A stretch of 64,000 nucleotides of DNA from Icerya purchasi (Eukaryota; Arthropoda; Insecta; Hemiptera; Monophlebidae), in the NCBI GenBank assembly GCA_039619475.1, contig CM077116.1:28531191-28595190 (forward strand), read 5' to 3'. The position numbers and the translations under genes are program-made. Of this stretch, positions 32,234 through 44,603 are shown piece by piece (within the stretch, counting starts at the first letter, position 1; every line of letters begins with the position of its first letter). The notes under the pieces were generated by a model. The model was given only the letters and a program-made list of their open reading frames with translations, was not told the origin of the DNA and did no database searches.

Positions 32234-33060
32234 ATGGCAAAAGATAAACGACAGTTGGGTTTGGACCAACACTTAAGATGGGACATACATATGGAATACA
32301 TTGCAACGAAAATAAGAGCAGTTTTACCAGATTTATATACATTAAAGAAATATACAACAAATGAAACATTAAAAGTAGTTTATTATGCGCTAGTAGAGTC
32401 GAGGATCAGATATGGAATTCAGCGAGAAAAGCATACTTGGGGAAAATAAATAAACTGCAAATTAAATGCTTGAAATTAATAGGAAATCCTTAAGGGGAGA
32501 AAGCGATAGTGAAACAATTAAAAAAGAAAACGTAATGAGCATAAGAGGAATGTACTTATTATTGAAGATATGGGAGTACATATCGGCGGAAAAGAAAATT
32601 GAATTGGAGGAAAGAATAAACACGGAGAATACGAGTTGAGGGAAAAACTTTCTTACCAACTGCCGTTAGCAAGAACATAAATTAGCAAACGGATAAATAT
32701 ATTATAACTCAGACGTTGAATAAAATACCCAAAGATGATATAATAGAGAAAGAAAAAATAGGGGAAAGAAATAAGAAAATAAAGGAATGGCTTCAGGAAG
32801 AAGAAAATATAAAAAAAAATAATAAACATAAAATAAAATGACAAGGCGCAACAAAAAAAAACTGAAAAAAAAAAAACATCGAATATAAAAGATAGAAATA
32901 GATTATTACGTATTGATAAGTAAAAAGATAGATTAAGATTAGTAAATATTATAAGGTTATGTGTATATGTATAAGTTAATTTAAGATGGTAAAGTGTTCA
33001 ATAGGATAATTCGTCGACAAGCGTTTTAACTTGACGAAAGTTTTCGAATAAACTAGAACT
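32234..33060 (+). pseudogene. CR1-like retrotransposon, 3' part of ORF2 and 3' untranslated region
   Basis: The plus strand carries the RT thumb and what follows: LDQHLRWDIHMEYIATKIRA, LYTLKKYTTNETLKVVYYAL, VESRIRYGI. After frameshifts come RGMYLLLKIWEYI and RINTEYELREKLSYQLPLA (one or two stops inside), then the segment shared with 2790-3146. Its 3' untranslated region also matches that copy. It is 5'-truncated next to dispersed repeat X and has several frame breaks. The RT active site is absent. Confidence 0.8.
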
Positions 33061-33239
33061 TTTTTAAAATTAGAAACGAAATTTCGTTTTCAGTTCCAAA
33101 AAAGAAAAGAATAACACAAAAAAGTATAATATTATTACATTTATTTATGGGCTTTCGGATTTTACTTAATTCGGATTTTTTGCTGACCCCTTCTACGTGT
33201 GTTGAATAAGCTGCCTGATATTTTAATTCTAAAATATGT

Positions 33240-34030
33240 GTTTTTTTTTCTTTTGTTTTTTCTATTTCTCTTTTGGACTCGTCGACCAGAGACCTTTACC
33301 CAGAAACAATTAGAAACGGAAGGAATTAATACTATCTTTATACGATATCAAATTTCGTTAGTAGGAAGTAATCAATATAGCGAGAATAATACGTAGAGAA
33401 AAAAGAGATATAATAAGAGAAGCGCAATACGGAGTAGGAAGACTAAGTCGCAGCGAGCTAGAATATGTAAAATGGCCAACAAAAAGAGATGAACATTTAA
33501 TAAAAGCATGGTCAGCATCGCAAACTCGCGCTTCGTTAACAATGCGGAGAGGACACTAACGAATAATGAAAACCGTAGAAAGATAACAGAGTACGGCTTG
33601 AGAAAGTAGCTGAATCACTGCGGAAGACAACAAAAGAGTGACGCAGTGCAGAAAACAAAATGAAACGCGGATTGGCAGGATGACCTGACGGATGAAATGA
33701 ATCATTATTGAAAGAGAAAAAAAAGAAAAGAGGAAGCGTATAAATTCCCAATACCGTGATTTGAGATGAAAACTTTTATACGACGAAGAAGATTTGAGGA
33801 TGAGATTTTTCTTAAGAAAGGAAGAGAAAAGAAGCAGCAACCCGAGTGCCAAAGAATCCAGCGCTTCATTTCAAAAGATGTCCGAATAGCTGGGAACGAA
33901 TTGATTTGAGTAGAATGGAGAGGAGAACGAACCCGGATAAGTGAACATATGCGGAAAATAATAAAATTACAGAAATGATCAGGTAGAGGGGTCAACCGAT
34001 TAATGGAGTCAAGTATAATCAAAAATTTAA
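33240..34030 (-). pseudogene. CDxNH-family non-LTR retrotransposon fragment
   Basis: On the minus strand 33600-33440 reads a zinc-finger-like CPLRIVNEARVCDADHAFIKC and then LRLSLPTPYCASLIISLF. These match fragments at 42305 and 44690. The 3' untranslated end (GACTCGTCGACCAGAGACC, about 33274) matches GGCTAGTCAACCAAGGACC at about 42240, and a T run at 33241-33249 marks the tail. Upstream minus-strand frames to 34022 are compatible with the preceding RNase H or linker region but too decayed to assign. Confidence 0.7.
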
Positions 34031-35788
34031 AAGAAACGTGATTGGAGGAAATGAAAATAATCGACGTTAATTCGTTTATGAATGTGGACCAGAAAGAAGG
34101 CAGACGAAAATATTCTGAGGACTTAAAATGTATGGGAGGATGAAAGAGGCACGGACACCACGCAGACTCTTCGAATCATCAGTAGTAAACACGGTTACAT
34201 CAGATGGAAATTGAGAATAGTACTGTACAATTCCTATCTAATTGATGCTTGTGGAAGAAATTTTGTATGTTATTTTTGTGATGCACAGTAATTGCCCTTT
34301 GGACTTTTGTATCGACGAATCGATTCGTAAGATAAATAATAATAAATTCGCAAAATTAAAATTAAAAAAACTGACTGGTAATCACTCCGCAGCAGTGGCT
34401 TCGTATGACTGTTTCCTTAGTTTTGCGAGAATTTCATTACAGCTGCCTTTTTGAAGGATCTAATTGCGCGTTGTTCCGGACGAAAGGAAGAAAAGGTACT
34501 ATTAATATCTGTAATATTCGCGCATTACGTGTAATCAAGTGCGCCCAAAAACAAACCCCTACAAAATCGTTACTTGTCGGTAAAAGTATAAAATATCCAG
34601 ACAACTACGGTAAAAAAAACCCAATTAGAACGGGAAAAAAGAGCAGGCGAGAAATTATTCTGCGCAAAAATCGAAAATTTTCCTTGACAAGTTCATGGAA
34701 TGCCGAGAAATATTAGGGAGAATTTTTATTTTCCACTTGTAAAACTAAGCAATCTTTTCTCGCTCTTTGTTTTCAATTAAGTTGGCCTAAAATCAATCGT
34801 TGAAAACTGCAATTATCAATGAAATGAAAGTAAACCTCATGAGTGTATTTGATAACCCTGCGTGCAGGATAGCGGTTCAATACAGAAATAAATTAAATAA
34901 TAATAAACCGATAAATGGCATTTGTACGCTAGCAATGTTTCGTAAATTCATCAGTTTTAGCCGATGATGTGGACATTTTAAAAGCTCAGTAACTAAAAAT
35001 TTTCACGCTTGCCGAATAATCGAATTTTTTTCTTTCGCTCAGTTGCGAACGTTCCCGTATAATTTTTCATTCTTCTATTCAGCGTGAACTGTAATGAATT
35101 AAATTTTCGTCGTAAGTTTATAGGAATCGGAGATTTTCAAAGAGGCAGCCGTATCCGTTCCAACGAATTTGAGGTTGCGACTAGTTCTGCGTGAAAAAAA
35201 AAAAAAAATTCTACTACTTTTATCAATTCTCTTTTTGCGTAGTTTTGATATTTATTCGGTACCGTAAATTAAGTTTTAAAAATCGATTGATGAAGTTACA
35301 TCATTACATTTCAAAATGTCTATGGAGTCCTTGAAAGTTTACAATTGTCAAATATGCCTTTTCGATGTCAAAGATTATAACTGCAATATGAAATTAACAA
35401 TTGACGCAAAAGTAATAAATTGCTAAAGGGGTTTTTTAACGACCATCTAAGTGAAACTTTAATTAGATTACATTAATTCTACCTGTATTTCAGTATTTTC
35501 AAGTAGGCTTCCCCATTCATGAATATAGTATATGTTTTTAAAAAGGTGTCAACTATTCAGCGTAAAAACCAACGTATAATTTTGAATTACACTAACGCAC
35601 GATTTAATAAAAAAACCGAAAATTGCGACAAATATTGTTTAAAAAAAATACATCTATTAAGGATGTTAACGTAATTATAAATGAACATATTCGGTAAAAT
35701 AAACTAACTGCATACAACTTATAATATACCCCCCCCCCCTCCCCCATGCGGTGCATCGAAGGTAAATTTACCCTTAAAAGTTATAAAT
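34031..35788. other. No gene recognised
   Basis: AT-rich non-coding sequence. A C run (about 35730-35745) and an A run (35195-35208) are the only simple repeats. Confidence 0.5.
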
Positions 35789-36480
35789 ATTCTTCTTCCG
35801 ACGTATTGCTCGATTCCGAGTGTTATGAACCATCCATGTTACAATGAACGAATGCAGTAATGCTATTTGCCCGCGTTGCTCGTAAACATTCTTCGAGTCT
35901 TTTCCCTATGATTTCCGGGATTTGATCGATATAGGTCGGTCGCGGCTTCCCCTTCCGGGGGGACTTTCCCCTTGTTTAATTATCTTTTTTTTTTTCAGTG
36001 ATTCTGATCCGCGGAGCATATCCGAAGAATGTCAAAATACGGCAACGGATTTTTAGCAGCGATCTTTCTTGTGCCTCGATTTCCAGACTGCTCCGTATAG
36101 ACGTGTTTGTGTGCTTTTCTATCCACGTAACCCTTAGCGTGCGGCGCCAGCAAAACATCTCAAACGCTTCTATTCTTTTTTTGGCATCTGCGTTTATTAT
36201 CCATGTTTCGCATGCGCATATGTGTGGCAATAGGAAACACTAACGTTTTAACTATCCTCACCGCGGTAAACTTTTGCACATTTGTCTATCTTTCCATATA
36301 CGTGCCAAGTTTTCCGGGCTCCTGCTATTCTACTTCCATCGTATTCGAGATAAGTGCTCCCCTAAACAGACTAACTGATAGCGTTTTTGAGGAGGTTAGC
36401 GCGGTGGTAGTTCATTACTCTTATTCATAATCAGAATTTGACTTTTCTCTGTGTTAAATTTCTATATTAGCCAAGTATTT
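35789..36480 (-). pseudogene. RTE-clade retrotransposon, C-terminal end with hairpin and GAA tail
   Basis: The minus strand from 36460 reads TEKSQILIMNKS, RIWKDRQMCKSLPR, then CETWIINADAKKRIEAFEMF and RTLRVTWIEKHTNTS, a classic RTE segment, then RSLLKIRCRILTFFGYAPRI. After a frame change, 35940-35850 reads GKPRPTYIDQIPEIIGK and LEECLRATRA, the RTE C-terminus. The 3' end has a perfect stem, CTCG GAAT CGAG (35809-35820 on the complement), a short linker and a GAAGAAGAA tail at 35789-35797. This end resembles the SINE-A 3' end closely. It is broken by frameshifts and is 5'-truncated. Confidence 0.85.
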
Positions 36481-37256
36481 ATTTGGCCATGATTTAACTC
36501 CGGTTGGTACGGAAAGTGCCTTAACACCAATTTAACCGGGATGTAAATATATTTTCTAATTGGACTACTCCCGTTATTCGGTTAATCTCGTTTTTTTTTG
36601 TTTTTTTTTGGTTTTTTTAGAATATGTATTTACGAAAGATACAATTACCGATTTAATTATTTAAACAAAAAGAACGGACAGTTAGTTAATAATCATCGCG
36701 CGTGCAGGACAAGGAACGTAACGAAGTAGCGACTAACTAAAGGCATCGCGTCTTAAATAATAATTAATCGGTTCTTCTATCGTTTTTAAATATGGATACA
36801 TTTTTTGCTAACACCTTGACTACAAAAAATATAATTATAGTAATAATAACAAGAAAATAAACGATATCCCCTTCTATAGTCCTTCCTTTTCCTTAGACTT
36901 ATCCACCATTGTGCCTCGGTATTACTAGCTAGAATAATATTTCCGATTAATCGTTATTGAAATTTCTGAAATATTCTAATTATATTATTAATAAAAATCT
37001 AATACAAAAATCTAAAGTGTATCTAGTGACGGATCCAAAAAAAAAAAGGCGATAGGGTACCCTCCTTCAAAAAAACCAAAACTTCGATAATGAAAAAATT
37101 TGTCGTAACAGAGAAACTTAATTCATACTATAAAAGTTTTGTATATACCTATGAATTTAGTTATAACTAATATTTAATACCGTTTTAACTATTAATGTTA
37201 CGTTTTCGTTCTGTTTTAAACGCAACTGTCTTCGATCTTTTGTTTTTTTCGTTTTT
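36481..37256. other. No gene recognised
   Basis: AT-rich non-coding DNA. The part after 37022 may belong to dispersed repeat X (see next entry). Confidence 0.45.
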
Positions 37257-37680
37257 TTGTTTAATTTTTATTTTGCAATTTTAATTAAAAATAGTTCAAT
37301 GAGAAATATATTTGATTTTTTTACTTGCTCACGGACAAAGAATTCGGATCGGATTACTACCAAAAATAAGAAAAAAGTAAAGTCTAATAAAAATACCCTT
37401 CGTTCTATTCTTTCTGGTCATTTACTATTCCGCTATTTTAGCTAGAATTTTTTAATTTTGTTTTATTTTTCACCACCCCTAAATATAAGACAAAAGTTAA
37501 ATTAAAAATTGTAATAATTATGTATTTTTAAAACATTTTTAAATTTCTAATGAGATTGCTATTTGATTTTCTTTATGAATCAAGGTAGTATTTCTTAAAT
37601 ATCTACCGACTACCATATATAAGATGTTACGTAATTATATAATTTCCCTTCATCCGCCATTATCTCTTTGATGAATACAA
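37257..37680 (+). repeat. Dispersed repeat X, copy 2
   Basis: This is the inverted counterpart of 31838-32225, about 5 kb away. Similarity begins at TTTAATTTTTATTTTGCAA and runs to CTTCATCCGCC. The stretch 37022-37256, starting near GTGACGGATCC, may be the other half of a longer element that the first copy lacks. Confidence 0.65.
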
Positions 37681-39570
37681 TATATGTTTAAGTGATCGAC
37701 AGAATAACATTTTCAATATATCTGTTTATTTTACTTATTGTTTATGTTTATTGTATAGTAAGTAATTGTTTCCACCAAATTAAACATTTGTTTAATAAAA
37801 ATTAAATAATTTTTTTAAATTGGTGTAAAAACTTACTTACCATAGAATAACATTTTATTATACTTGCAATTTTTTTTGGCAGTCTTTGTTAAATAACCCA
37901 AGGATAAACAAAGGGGGGAAAAAATTAAAGCAAACTTTTATAATTCCGTGTAGTTTTTATTTTACGATACCTAGTGTAAATTACAATTTAGTCGTTAGTT
38001 TGTTTCGCGATAAAATTGCTACACGGGTGAAACTAATTTATAAATTTTCATTTTATAATTAAAATTCCTCTCGGTTAAGAAATAACTATTCTTGTATAAT
38101 CAGTTCTCTTGAGGTCATAATAATACACTCTAGAAATTTGCTAAATTCATTAATTAATGTTACAATAATAAATTTACCGTAACCGCGTCCTTCTTTTATT
38201 ATTACGGCAGCGGAAATTGAGTAAGCTTTTTTTTTTCTGAAATTATAACACAGAATTATGTTCCAAAACCCGTTCGTGGGTTTTTAAGTTTCTCGGATTT
38301 TTGACTTTTATACGTTGAAAAATACACCGCAAATAAGTTTGTTTGCGGAAAAAAAAACCAAGTCAAACAACATCTTTTTTTTTTTTTAATTGTAATATTT
38401 TTAAGCATTTTAAACTTAAGCGGTTTTACATTAAAGTACACTTATTTTTACGAGAAAAAACATAAAGAAATACTTAAGAAAAAAACTTTTTCTTAGTTTT
38501 TTATATTGTTTTTATTATTGCAATTTTTCGCAAAAACTAATTAAATTTCTGGTCTAGCTTTTGAGATTTCATACAACGCGAAGTTCGAAAAAAAAATTAT
38601 TTGATTCCTAATTTTAAATTATTTCTAACACGAAAGCTATTTAATCATTACCTTATTCGAATTTGTAATTTATGCGAAAGCTTTTTTTCCGTATTGGAAA
38701 ATTTAAGTTCATTGAAAATTTGAAATAATCACTAATCTAGATCCGGATAAAACTGTAAATAAATAAAAAAAATTGAACATTCCGGAAACGTTTTTTCGGG
38801 GGATGTTCTGTATTTGATACCGGGAAATAAAAAGAAAGTGTATCAATAAAGATAAATTTATAGTATTAAATATTTGGAATCTGCAGGGAACGTAAATAAC
38901 CTTTTTCCATTTAGGAAAAAAAAAACAAAAATCAACCTTATTAAAATGGATCGGATTGTTTGATTTTTAATGTGAAAAATTAAACTAGAATTAAATATAT
39001 ATATGTATATTGAAACGATACCGTTTGCTAATTTGAGCCCTCAAGGATAGATCTTTTCGGGCTCGTGGATTTTATTTTATTTATTTATTATTTACGAATT
39101 TAAAACTGAAATTTAAAAATTATTTTTTTCTTTTTCAATAACCTACAAAAAAACCTTTGAAAATACACAATTATTATACATTCGACGTAAGAACTAATAA
39201 TAAACAAATTTGTACGTAACACTGTCTGTCGGCCGTGGTTACGCTTCGATGATGAACTCAAAGAAGACGGATCAGTTGGTCTCTTCGTGCTGCAAGATGG
39301 AGTCGACTCAATTTAACTCGATGCCGCGTAATTTGGAAATTTAATAATTAATCTCCGTGTAATTCAAAATTTAATATATCTGACGGGAGATAATTTATTA
39401 CTTCGCGCTGCAAACTGTCACTCAACTATTTTTTGTTAACGGAGATCGTTTTCGTAACTCTTTTCGAACGACCAACCAAACTGTTCAAAAATCTACTAAG
39501 AAGGTTCAACTGCAACTAACTGCACCCTGGTCACCATTTCCTATCCGTGCCTTATCATTTTACTTGTTCT
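37681..39570. other. No gene recognised
   Basis: AT-rich, with A/T runs throughout. No protein-like frame. Confidence 0.5.
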
Positions 39571-39579
39571 TTGTTCCAG

Positions 39580-39704
39580 CACGAACCGACTACCGTCATT
39601 TCTCCAATCATCGACCTTTCTCCATCGGACCGCGTGGTAGCCATTTTACCCCCGACCGACAAACAGGATTTCAATCATCTACTCTCATACCCCACCTGTT
39701 CTAA
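39580..39704 (+). CDS. Candidate downstream exon (uncertain)
   Basis: A convincing acceptor, TTGTTCTTTGTTCCAG, ends at 39579 after a pyrimidine-rich tract, and the next 120 bp are GC-richer than the surroundings. If joined to the host exon at 28869-29376 (phase 1), the reading is ARTDYRHFSNHRPFSIG and onward for 40 codons to a TAA at 39702-39704. A second frame from the same acceptor (HEPTTVISPIIDLSPSDRVV) stays open to 39741, so the true phase is ambiguous. I recognise no domain in either reading. It could be a terminal exon of the host gene, an exon of another gene, or chance. Confidence 0.3.
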
Positions 39705-39741
39705 AATATTTTTTATTTTTATTTCTGAAATTCACGCCTAG

Positions 39742-40600
39742 CTCCTGTATGTGCACATTACAATATATATGTATATATATATATGTATAAATTATTAATA
39801 CTAAAGGAGTAGCATGATGGAATTATATGGAGGAAGTAATGTATATGTGGTTGAATGTTCGGGAAGGACCAATTACCGGGTGAAAAGTAAAAGTAAACAA
39901 GGAATTTGAGATCGGAATGCAGAGATCTAAATCTCATTGAAGTAGAAAATTAGCAAATATAAATATAGAAATACATATATATATATAAAACATTTTAATG
40001 ATGGAAGACTAATCGGAATGAACTTTGTATTTATGAGGGTAAATAAAAATTGTGGGAAAACAATAATACTTGAACCTATAATTATATAAGAAAAAAAATT
40101 AAATAACAATAAACGGGAAAACCAAAGGTGATGAAATAACGGAATGGATAATTGTAATGAGCGTAAACAAGACTATATTATTACGAAACCGCAAATTGAG
40201 TTAGAAATTTGATACTTGATCTAGCAACGTATTCAATTATATTATTTGGGTAATTTATTATTTAACGTTAAAAATGTCGTTCGACGATGAGACGCTCTAA
40301 GTTGTCTCTGATGCCGAAAGATTTTATTGCCTACACAGCTTCATCTACCGAAGGAATCACATTAACGTAGAACCAGGAAGCGTATTTTTTTAAAAGGAAG
40401 TTTATTTTTAATTTTGGCTGATTTTTCACTGTAAATTTTTTCAGCAACTAGCGCAAGTCGGAGCAGCGCCTTTAACGATTATCCGGTAACCACATGTTTG
40501 ACAACAACTTTATTCACATTTTTATAATTAGGGCTGACTAAATAAATATCCCCCCCACCAAAAAAAAATCCAGAAATATTTTACTTTGAGCAAAATGAGA
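39742..40600. other. No gene recognised
   Basis: Contains TA-rich patches at 39765-39790 and 39973-39985 and no supported gene. Confidence 0.5.
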
Positions 40601-40609
40601 CTTCTAAAA

Positions 40610-41480
40610 GTATTATATGAAGAGGTTTTCATGTGCCGATGCCATTGCATTATTAATTGAACATAAAAATCTAGAGACGGCGGGAAAATTACTGCAGCAG
40701 GATGTCGATAATCTCAGTAAATGGGCGCATGACAGGAGGTTATGTATAAATGTAAATAAATCAAAACTACACCATATTCGTAATATCTCTAAACATAAGA
40801 GTATACATAATAATAAATGCTTACATGAACGCTACGGGAATAAAATCACTCAACCATGTTCATGTCCACCTCGTGAATGTAACAGATTTTAAATATCTAG
40901 GAATATAATATCGATAAATCATTGAACTGGAAAAATCACATACAAAACTTATATTCGAAAATAATAAGACAGTCAATTTCAGCGTTATATAAACTGAAGA
41001 CGGTTCTTTCATATGGAACATTACGGACATACTTTAATGCATTAATAATGTCCAGAATTTTATATGGAATCCAAATATGGGGGTGAGGATAAGAAAACAG
41101 AAAAATTAAAAAAATAGGTAAAATTCAGAAAAGGTGTTTGAAACTTGTACTATCCCATTGGAAGCGGAGTGACACGACATCAGCCTGGTGGAAGGAAAAT
41201 AATGAAATGTCTCCCAAAATGCGCTATTATTATTAAAGACTACTTGAATTTAAATGCAATAACGTAAAGGGATTACCTTTTATACCAAAAACTCGAATAA
41301 CAAGGAATCAAAGTAATACCTATTCATCTTAGAGGGGTAAATCCACCAATCGACAATACAGATGATTCGATTTTAATTAGATTAATGAGTACTATGCCCA
41401 GTCACATAATAAACGAAAAACAAATTGGTGTATGAAAGAAGGAAGTGAGGAAGTGGCTGAAAGAATGGTGTAAAGATTAA
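40610..41480 (+). pseudogene. CR1-like retrotransposon, RT active site to thumb, degenerate
   Basis: The plus strand reads FSCADAIALLIEHKNLETAG, in which the catalytic ADD pair has become ADA. Next come LLQQDVDNLSKWAHDRRLCI and NVNKSK. After frame breaks come SLNWKNHIQNLYSKIIRQ, ALYKLKTVLSYGTLRTYFNA and LIMSRILYGIQIWG. The remainder to about 41330 is poorly preserved. It belongs to the same broad group as the copy at 32234 but is not the same family. The loss of the second catalytic Asp alone would inactivate it. Confidence 0.75.
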
Positions 41481-42229
41481 GGAATTTTGCTGCATCCCCT
41501 TTTCCCTATATTATTGTTGCATTCTTTAGGGCGCTTTTAGATAATCTATTTCCTTTTTCTTTCCTGTACATTAATGTATACGACGTCTAATATGTAAGCA
41601 GCCTCTATGTATGGGTGTATTATTGTGCTATTTCTATATATATATATATATATTTGCGTTTATCGATATACTTTTTTTTTTTTTTTTTGGTTTAATACGT
41701 TCAATTTAGATAGTAAGAATGATTAACTGTAATTTTGTTTACCAGAATAGACGATAATAACAGTGCTGGGCACTCACGCAACGGTCATACTTGCCCAGTG
41801 AGATCCACAAATTATTTATTTATATATAAAAAAAGAAACATTTTCCCTTTTATTTCGCTTCTGTTTTAATAATCTGCGCTCCACCTTTTAGCTAAATCTT
41901 CTCTTATGTATATAAGGAATGTATTCCTCTCAGTTTAACTTGATCTCCCTGTTTTTATATTCCCCTCTTTTACATAAGTTGTCTATTATTTCATTTCCCT
42001 CAATTCCTCTGTATGTAGGAATCCACTTAAATTCGACTATGTTAATTTGCTTATATATAATCTCATTACCAATTTTTTAATTCTTATTTCAATAATATAC
42101 GCTTATATGTATATATTTATAAAATCACTAGAATATAGATGTTCAATAAAAATCAGGAAACTAAAAATTGATCCGTCAATCTTAATATACTTTGTAGCTG
42201 CGGTGTAGTTCCTAAAAGGGAATTTTATT
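41481..42229. other. No gene recognised
   Basis: Simple repeats only: a TA run at 41635-41652 and a T run at 41672-41687. Confidence 0.5.
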
Positions 42230-42780
42230 TTTTTTTTTTGGCTAGTCAACCAAGGACCTCACCCAGAAACAATAGGAAGAAGAGTTAACTAATTAAAACT
42301 TAATTCAATCGAAAATAGCGGAAATAAAGGAACCAATGGTAAGAACAACAGACTGAGACGGAATGGACAGGATATAGGAAGCACAGTAGGGAGTAGGAAG
42401 CCTTGACTTTAAAAGGAATAAATAAAGGGAAGCGCATTCCGCAGAAAGAGCAGTACACTCAAAGAAAATGTGATTAGCATCACAAAAAAACGCTTCGTTA
42501 AGATGTAGAGGACAATAAGGAAAGGAAACCAAAGAAAAACGATAATGAAAAGAGGGCAATAGAGTGTGATTGAAGTGTAGGCGAATAATAGGGACAATAA
42601 CAGAACGTGGAAACGAAGGGAATTCTAAGAATCAAGAATTAGTAAGAAGGTTAGGTTGAATTGAGAGGTAGAAGAAACATCATTTGTAGAAGAGGAAGAG
42701 TACATATCCAACCAAAATTTAAAGTGAAATTTTTTACTTAAGGCCAATAGATTAGTACTAGGGATCATTTTAAAGTAAAA
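42230..42780 (-). pseudogene. CDxNH-family non-LTR retrotransposon, 3' end
   Basis: The T run at 42229-42240 is its tail. The minus strand reads a finger region CPLHLNEAFFCDANHIFFEC, then LLKSRLPTPYCASYILSIPS and VVLTIGSFISAIFD, ending at a stop near 42305. Upstream, about 42600-42730, further coding-like sequence is present with frame breaks. This is the best preserved copy of the terminal region of this family. The finger pattern and position after the catalytic domains suggest an I-like or R1-like clade. Confidence 0.75.
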
Positions 42781-44600
42781 GCGGGAGCGGGTAGCACCAT
42801 GATACGGTCTACTCTTACGGAAATCTGTTTCTTCATCGAATTAAATGCAATCGATCAGTTTTATTAAAAATTGTGATAACCTTCTGGTATGTTAAGGTTC
42901 ACTTATTTCCGCCGTGCACCTTGCTTCATGCTAGTTTTTTCTTTTCTACAGAGTTAAATTCTTCTTTTCCATTGTTATTGGAGTTATCACAACAAAATCT
43001 TGTTAGAAACCGCCGGTTGAGCGGGTAAGTTATTTTGTTCAAATAAGTTCGCAATTGGAACAATTGAAGAGCTAGACTACATTCCAATAGCTCTTATACG
43101 GCTAATAAAATTTGTTGCATAAACAACGAATACTTTTAAAACCAGATCCGTGTTAGCTACCATCTGTAATGGATCTGTACTTTCGGATAATTTGTTTTTC
43201 TCAAAAATATAAAAAAGAAACTCTCTCCGCACTTATTATACTGTGGTGGTGCAAGAATATTTGTTGCATTGATCCTCGAGTAGAGGAATTCTGAGGCTTC
43301 TGGGACACAAAGGAATACCGTTACCGCTAATTAGAGCCATTTATAATCTTTTCCGTGCTCTGAAAGTTCTCAGAAACATATTTGTAAATGAATTAGCGGT
43401 AACAGCATTCTTTTGTGTCCTTGGAATTCTCCTTGTCTTTAGCCATGTACTTACTGTGACATCGCTTATAGTATATATCGCAATATTCCTTTATATACTT
43501 ATAAGAAACTCTGTCTCCAGAGTTTTTTTTATTTAAAAAAAAATAAACAAACAAACCCCTTATCGGCAATTTATTCGTCTTAAAAGAAAATTTATGTTCC
43601 TGATAAAAAATTATATGCATCTTCAATTTTATTTCAGTTTCTTTAAATTCCGGTGAAGTTTCTTCCTCCGTTACAGTAGACACTCGATAAAACAAAATTT
43701 AAATAAAGAAAGAAAAACAAAAATTACACGGTCAGTGCTTGTAAAAGACCGGTTTTTTATCCGATATATTTGTTGATTTAATTAAAACGAGAGAACACGT
43801 GTAATAACCATTCTTTCAAAGTTCTAGTACTATTGACTTTAGAAATTTTGTGATAACTCACCACTACTATTACACTAAAATTAATCTGAACACCCTATTT
43901 CTCTTTCTTGCTCATTCTTCATCTTCTCTTTGTTTTTTAAATTTCTTGTACCTTACTGCCGTTTTTCACTTTCCTCGCATTCCTGGTTTTACACCCTAAA
44001 CTCCTTTTGGCAAAAAACTTTATCACATGACTTATCTTTATCGGTATTTTCTCATCGTCAGTCTCGTTAATTTTTAACTCGATCTTTAATATTTTCCACT
44101 GCATTCGCGTCGCTGCGCTTTACACAACTATTAATTCTTGATTGCTACCAAGATAGGCTTACCTGATGATAAAGTAGTGGCACGAAGTTGACTTTCAACA
44201 ATGGTAAAGGTAACAATTCTTTAAAACAAAACAAAAAAATTAATAAATAATTCAATGATTAGTTGGCAGCTGAACGGTGCTTTTAGTGCTCAATTCCACA
44301 CCCACCATAAAACAAAAAAAAAAAACAAACAAAAAAAATTCCTGTTTAGGCTGAAGCGGTTTTTTAATAATTTATAAATGAATCCATTAAAAGCAAAAGT
44401 AGGATCAAGGCAGATTCGAGATTTAGATAACAAAAGACTAGTTTGAAATTTTTAAAATTATTATTATAACAGGGCATTCCACGTAAAATGTATTGAGATA
44501 ACTGTTTCGGCTACTCGAAACTACACGGTACTTTGATGAAGTTACATAAATAAAAATATTGGAAAAATTAATAAATAGTAAACATCTATCTGCCACGCTA
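42781..44600. other. No gene recognised apart from a short hairpin
   Basis: AT-rich non-coding sequence. The hairpin at 43303-43420 is listed separately. Short frames here have no resemblance to known proteins. Confidence 0.5.
43303..43420. repeat. Inverted repeat with 30-bp arms
   Basis: GGACACAAAGGAATACC... (43303-43332) is matched by its reverse complement at 43391-43420 with about four mismatches, around a 58-bp centre. GGAATTC blocks outside the arms (about 43285 and 43423) extend the symmetry weakly. It could be a small MITE or a transcribed hairpin. Confidence 0.75.
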
Positions 44601-44603
44601 ACA

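Noticed and set aside
44160..44200. Another hammerhead-like CTGATGA with CACGAAG
   Set aside because: GAAG instead of GAAA, no stem II symmetry and no repeat context.
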